Shown: piece after piece, positions 59,886 through 64,000 of the stretch
How positions within the stretch are numbered: the stretch's first letter is position 1
How the letters are laid out: each line of letters starts with the position of its first letter
Assembly: GCF_004358345.1 (NCBI RefSeq)
Contig: NZ_CP037952.1
Coordinates: 5,022,001 to 5,086,000 of the forward strand
DNA from: Parashewanella spongiae
Lineage (GTDB): Bacteria; Pseudomonadota; Gammaproteobacteria; Enterobacterales; Shewanellaceae
DNA length: 64,000 nucleotides
Reading direction: 5' to 3'
Notes under the pieces: model-generated
Told to the model about the DNA's origin: nothing
What the model saw: only the letters and a program-made list of their open reading frames with translations
Databases searched by the model: none
Made by a program: the position numbers and the translations under genes

Positions 59886-62800
59886 TCAATTTTTTGGCGA
59901 TTGCAAAAATGCAACCCTTTCCTTAACCATTGCAACGGTTACGGTTTCGAAGCCTTTTTTGTTGTAACGCCTCATCATTAATGTGTATTTTTTTGGCCCT
60001 GCTTTTTGAGTATGTTTTTTGATAATACCGTCAAGTATGGCTAAATCCGCTTGATTCATTTCCTTTAAACTTTTTGCTTCATTTTTCGGAAGCTCTGACA
60101 ACATGAAATGTCTTCCATGTGCTGGCACTGGTACTCGTTTATATTCTCTCGCAGTTTGAGCATTAGGAGTTGTCATACGCAATGGTCGTATAGCATCGAC
60201 ATCTACCGTAGGTTTCTCTGCTTCAAAATTTGATGGCATCTCTGCTAAGTGTTCAGCCCTAGCCTTCACGAGATCACTGTTAACTTCGCCCAATTTTGCG
60301 CTGTTAAACTGCGTTGCAATAAATTCATAACGATTTTCCAATGAAGGGTCTTGATGCAGGTAAATTAATTTATCTAAACGTTGTAAATTGTAAGGAGGTA
60401 ACTTTATAAATTTGGTCACAGTTTTAGCAGAAAAGTGAGAAACCTTAAAATGCATGCCCCTTTCTGAGTGCATTTCATCGATTATTGTAGTTTCCACCAA
60501 TTTTGGGTACTTAACAGAGCGGCTATCTTCAGATGCTTCTACTGAGTTTATGGCGCGTTTTTGAGGTCGCTTAGCTTGCGTTGCGGACGTGTTTAATCTC
60601 TGATACGTATTGGCTTGTCCGCGTGGCTCACTACTAATATTACTTTCCTGAATTCTTGTTACCTGTGATTCTGCATTTTTCGACCTTTCATTAACGAATT
60701 TAGTTAACGCTTTTGCTACGGCGATAAGTTCACTTTTAATTAATCCCCACATTTCAATTTCATTAACTTTAATAATGGCTATGCCTCGAACTTCCTTTGA
60801 CAAAGAAACAAAATCTCCACCTCGCAAAATGAGATCTTCAGCAATTTGTTCAATTTTTGTTTTTTCGGTAGCTATAGCCGTAACTTGTGCAACATGGTCA
60901 CTCGGTGACTGAATTTTAGAGCGCTGATCTAAATCACCAAACAATTTATCAGCCAATTGCGCTCTACTGTCTTCATCTAACATAATCATTGGCTGAGTGT
61001 TTTTACTGCTAGTAGCATGAGATGGTGATACAGGCTGACTGGTTGCATCAATTTCGATCGAAAAAGGTTGTCTCGCTTCAGCTGATGGTAAATTAACCTC
61101 CGAGTTAACGCTTGTAAATTCAATATCTCTCCCAGTTATCGTTGTGCTGATCCTTCTTACTAGGCGCCTATCCGTATTCAAATTTCCAATGAACGCTGTT
61201 TGATCCTGTTTTTCAAGTAAATCTCTTTCGCCCTGCTGCATCTTCCATAAATCAGTCATATCTAAGTCCATGGTCTCTATATCATCAAATTTTCCGTCAA
61301 TTCCAAAATCTGGATGACTGGATATTCTGGATAATCGCCTTTGTGGTATCAAAGTCTGACTTTGAGAATAATTTATAGGGCCATGTATCGATGATTGCCC
61401 AAAAAAACGTTCCTTAAGCGTGTCGCTCAATTCCAAAGTGTGAGTGTGAGTCGTTGCTTTACCATGCGCAACATCGCTAGGCTTACTTGTTGTTCCTTCC
61501 ATAACTGAACTGTAAGCAAGACTTTGTTGTTGCAATTGCTGCTGTTGATGCCATTGCTGTGTCGAACGAGATGTCATCACATTTGGAGGCATGACGCTAA
61601 GTTCTTCGAGCCACTCCACAGGTTGCTGTGTTGGATAGCTTGGCTCAAGCATAAGTGGAGGAAAATTGTCAGATATTAGTGTATTGGGTTCTGACATAAC
61701 TGAAGTATAAAATGACTCTTGATTAGCTTGTGCTGGATAGAAGTTATGTGGGTTTAGCATTGAGTAACTAGGCACTTGTTTCGTTAAAGGTTCGGGTTGA
61801 AGAACTGGACGAGAATTGAGAATATTGATTATCGCTATTCGCTTATAGTACCAATTTAGCTTATTTAGTTCATCGTTGTTGAGTGCCGTTGGCTTTGCAC
61901 TCAACTCTGCACTTTTTGCTTGCAAATATAAGTAATACCAACCTCTGACGCCCGGCCTATCACTCAATACCTTCATGATATGTGCTTCATCCAAGCTATT
62001 GAGTAAAACCGTATACTCAACCATTTTACCAAAATAATCAAACACCTCTGGCGCTAACCGTGCTCTTAATGCATTGCTACTTGGTGTGAATTTTGGTGTA
62101 AATTGTTGCGATGCAGTTTGTGCCCCATCAGTGAGTACTCCCATCGTGCCGATATTGTTGTAGCTCGGTGGTGCATCAGGCACATCACTGTGATTTTGGA
62201 ATGAAAAAGCGGGCAAACCTTCAAGTAAACCAGGTGTCATCGCCTCATTGATATTAAAGTCTTTAAATTCGAAGTCCTCTTTTTCTTTTAAACAAATATC
62301 AAGGTTATTTATTGAGCCTGCATTATTGTCTGTTTGTGCTATAGGTGTGGACTCGCCGATTGCCTCAATATTCTCTGTTTGCACTTCTGGTGTTGTCTCA
62401 TGACGCTTATCACTACAAGTTTCCTCATGGTGTGAAACCACAGAAACCACACTATCTTCGTCATCTCTCTCAAAGTCATAATCACAATCATTGTATGGCG
62501 CAGGTGTTTTGGCAATCGTTGATTTAGGAAGTCCAGCTGCACTCGGTTTGAATCTTGCTAGATTCAATCTCAGACGGTCACGATTTTTAATCGCCTCACT
62601 TTTCTTATTAAAACTATTTTCTGAATCAGAAGGTATCGGTATTGATCTTGGGGTCGCTGGAGATAAAGATTCCACAAGAGAGGATTGAGGGCTCAAACAA
62701 GTCAATGACCCGTCATCTGATGAACTCTCATCTGATGAACTTTCACCTGATGAACTTTCACCTGATGAACTTTCCAGATCAGGATAAAAATCCTCAAAGA

Positions 62801-63440
62801 CATTATTATACGAAGGGGAATTATCCTGTGTTTCAATTTTTTCAGGAGAAAGCAAATCACTTACAGATACCATAGAATCATTTCGGTTAAATTGCTTTTC
62901 AGCCGTGCCGCGACTGACCACGACCACTTCTGGTTTCATTTCAGGCTTATCAGCATCCACTTGAAACGCCATCGCATCAAGTGGTGCCACCAATTTAGGC
63001 CCAACCAATACAGCTGGTTTGCTTGAAACTTTCCCATTTTCAATTTTCACTAAAGCAAGCTGTGTACTATCACCTTGACGAGCAACTAAATCTTTTTGAC
63101 CAACATTAGAGCGTACATAGAGCCATTTACATATTTTGAAACGATAAGGTGAATGATTTTTCGCTAAATACTCATTTACCCAGCCTGCCAATTGATTCTG
63201 CTCATCTAAGTTTTTCAATTTATGTCTAGTTGTATTAGAAAGCGCACTACTTTCATCAGGTGCGTCAAGACCTCGAATATAACCGACAACAGGCGCAGGT
63301 AAATCACCAAAGCTCTGCATATGCGCGAGCAACGCCTGTGCAGATTGGATTTCATCAGGCATCAAATTCTCAACGACCACAGGTTTGGCGTCTTCAAATT
63401 GTCGAATGGATGCGACTCCAACAGTTGAAACACTTGACAT
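59886..63440 (-). CDS. Orphan 1184-residue protein with duplicated C-terminal module, unknown function
   Basis: Start chosen at ATG 63440 (MSSVSTVGVASIRQF), with GAGG 12 bp before; a TTG at 63473 is in frame. The N-terminal 190 residues look folded. Next comes a disordered Ser/Asp/Glu-rich part with SSSGESSSGESSSDESSSD, encoded by 15-bp tandem units at about 62713-62775, and a Gln-rich patch. The last 220 residues hold two related modules of about 75 residues: HFKVSHFSAKTVTKFIKLPPYN to KARAEHL, and HFMLSELPKNEAKSLKEMNQ to VKERVAFL, sharing HF..S, K.L, LD..I..H and a final V..R...L. No signal peptide or membrane helix. Confidence 0.75.
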   Translation of the reverse strand: MSSVSTVGVASIRQFEDAKPVVVENLMPDEIQSAQALLAHMQSFGDLPAPVVGYIRGLDAPDESSALSNTTRHKLKNLDEQNQLAGWVNEYLAKNHSPYRFKICKWLYVRSNVGQKDLVARQGDSTQLALVKIENGKVSSKPAVLVGPKLVAPLDAMAFQVDADKPEMKPEVVVVSRGTAEKQFNRNDSMVSVSDLLSPEKIETQDNSPSYNNVFEDFYPDLESSSGESSSGESSSDESSSDDGSLTCLSPQSSLVESLSPATPRSIPIPSDSENSFNKKSEAIKNRDRLRLNLARFKPSAAGLPKSTIAKTPAPYNDCDYDFERDDEDSVVSVVSHHEETCSDKRHETTPEVQTENIEAIGESTPIAQTDNNAGSINNLDICLKEKEDFEFKDFNINEAMTPGLLEGLPAFSFQNHSDVPDAPPSYNNIGTMGVLTDGAQTASQQFTPKFTPSSNALRARLAPEVFDYFGKMVEYTVLLNSLDEAHIMKVLSDRPGVRGWYYLYLQAKSAELSAKPTALNNDELNKLNWYYKRIAIINILNSRPVLQPEPLTKQVPSYSMLNPHNFYPAQANQESFYTSVMSEPNTLISDNFPPLMLEPSYPTQQPVEWLEELSVMPPNVMTSRSTQQWHQQQQLQQQSLAYSSVMEGTTSKPSDVAHGKATTHTHTLELSDTLKERFFGQSSIHGPINYSQSQTLIPQRRLSRISSHPDFGIDGKFDDIETMDLDMTDLWKMQQGERDLLEKQDQTAFIGNLNTDRRLVRRISTTITGRDIEFTSVNSEVNLPSAEARQPFSIEIDATSQPVSPSHATSSKNTQPMIMLDEDSRAQLADKLFGDLDQRSKIQSPSDHVAQVTAIATEKTKIEQIAEDLILRGGDFVSLSKEVRGIAIIKVNEIEMWGLIKSELIAVAKALTKFVNERSKNAESQVTRIQESNISSEPRGQANTYQRLNTSATQAKRPQKRAINSVEASEDSRSVKYPKLVETTIIDEMHSERGMHFKVSHFSAKTVTKFIKLPPYNLQRLDKLIYLHQDPSLENRYEFIATQFNSAKLGEVNSDLVKARAEHLAEMPSNFEAEKPTVDVDAIRPLRMTTPNAQTAREYKRVPVPAHGRHFMLSELPKNEAKSLKEMNQADLAILDGIIKKHTQKAGPKKYTLMMRRYNKKGFETVTVAMVKERVAFLQSPKN

Positions 63441-63504
63441 AAACTGGACAGCCTCGTTCAATAAACAATACAAAATACTGAAACCGAGAAAAAGTTTCGA
63501 GTTA

Positions 63505-63865
63505 TACCAATTACAGTAATTAATCTCTCACTCAGCAAGAGCTAAAGGATTTCAGTACAAGGCGCAAGTTTGAAGTACTATATTCCCTACGGCCGCCATA
63601 CAAAACTGGCGTTCAACGCACTTAGTGCTTTTGTCGGGATAATTTAAGTGCTTGTAACACAGTAATGGAACCCTTTAGCCTTGCCCTTCGGGAGCTTGTA
63701 TGTGCTCACTTTGGTTTATAAAGAACACTTCACAAAATTGTCTTGACGTAGCAATGTAATAACGACAATTTTGTATGTCGGTAACAACTATGCCTTCATC
63801 AATTTCAATTGCACTTTGAGCACATACATAGCTCTGAGTTGAGCCTTTACTTACTGTAATTGGTA
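63505..63865 (+). repeat. RPT-A copy 4 (361 bp)
   Basis: TIR TACCAATTACAGTAA at both ends with TTA on each side (63502-63504, 63866-63868). The hairpin module (one base different) is at 63763-63780. It ends 64 bp before the ATG of the 1184-residue gene, so it occupies that gene's promoter region. The 414-bp gap shows nothing else. Confidence 0.9.
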
Positions 63866-63887
63866 TTAATTATTATTCACATCATAG

Positions 63888-64000
63888 TTAATTCTTTTTC
63901 GCTAACTCTCTATTAGCTTCATGAACCAATTGGATAAACTTGCACAGTGAAATATTCAGTGTTTTATCTGTACCCAGCTCAGTCATAGCTGTTTCATAAT
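63888..64000 (-). CDS. 3' end of an unidentified gene running off the window
   Basis: An open minus-strand frame enters from the right edge and ends at TAA 63888-63890. The visible 37 residues include ELGTDKTLNISLCKFIQLV and end HEANRELAKKN. Too short to identify. It may be another member of the orphan cluster. Confidence 0.4.
   Translation of the reverse strand, partial: YETAMTELGTDKTLNISLCKFIQLVHEANRELAKKN

Noticed and set aside
62713-62775. Short tandem repeats considered as CRISPR or a VNTR locus
   Set aside because: The 15-bp units are in frame and code for an acidic Ser-rich tract of the large orphan; there are no spacers.

Overview
This window looks like a chromosomal segment of a marine gammaproteobacterium in or near Shewanellaceae (Shewanella or Parashewanella-like). 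Three things point there: the gene order rlmB-rnr-motX-purA-DUF2065-rpsI-rplM-zapE-degQ-degS, the run murA-ibaG-mlaBCDEF / kdsD-kdsC-lptCAB-rpoN-hpf-ptsN-rapZ-ptsO-mgtE, and the pdhR-aceEF-lpd and ampDE blocks. MotX implies a sodium-driven polar flagellum. The conserved order is broken by insertion sequences, several families of short non-autonomous repeats, and large orphan genes. I infer a genome with active repeats and perhaps a host-associated life style, but no database search was possible.

Layout. 1-1453: 3' part of an M13 metallopeptidase gene. 1574-9120 (minus): a signalling locus with a hybrid histidine kinase, a CheR-type methyltransferase and a REC-GGDEF-EAL gene that is dead, carrying an IS4-type insertion and two frameshifts. 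9434-14061: hxpB-like phosphatase, acnB and a NYN-domain gene with an in-frame stop. 14128-16027: a flavoprotein and a repeat-filled gap. 16038-20725 (minus): murA, ibaG and the mla phospholipid transport operon. 21090-29399 (plus): Kdo synthesis, LPS export, sigma-54, the nitrogen-PTS branch and mgtE. 29490-31860: an allantoinase-like gene convergent with an NCS1 permease. 31952-34301: a nested repeat and a 576-residue orphan. 34518-43751 (minus): rlmB, rnr, motX, purA, DUF2065, an orphan, rpsI, rplM, zapE. 43955-45379: a pseudokinase-like orphan. 45680-48311: degQ and degS. 48374-55080 (minus): lpd, aceF, aceE, pdhR with a clear PdhR operator. 55338-56775: ampD, ampE. 56779-58845: an IS110-family element followed by broken repeats. 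58830-63440 (minus): two orphan genes with coiled or disordered proteins. A partial gene runs off the right edge.

Repeats. Three short families recur. RPT-A is about 350 bp with TIR TACCAATTACAGTAATTA and a TTA/TAA target duplication. RPT-B is about 233 bp with TIR ACCTAAATA.ATC.GTTG and a TTA/TGA duplication. RPT-C is 314 bp with TIR GGGTCTGTTGATCTTTC and TA at the flanks. They nest inside each other, they form the 3' ends of two genes, and they share a small hairpin module that looks like a separate mobile cassette.

The most unusual material is (i) the shared hairpin cassette and the repeated same-site nesting of RPT-A in RPT-B, (ii) the IS110 element with a candidate guide-type RNA region, and (iii) the orphan proteins: a pseudokinase with CHN in place of HRD, a 1184-residue protein with a duplicated C-terminal module, a coiled-coil protein and a 576-residue protein. 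I infer that these orphans could be effector-like, but no secretion system is visible here.
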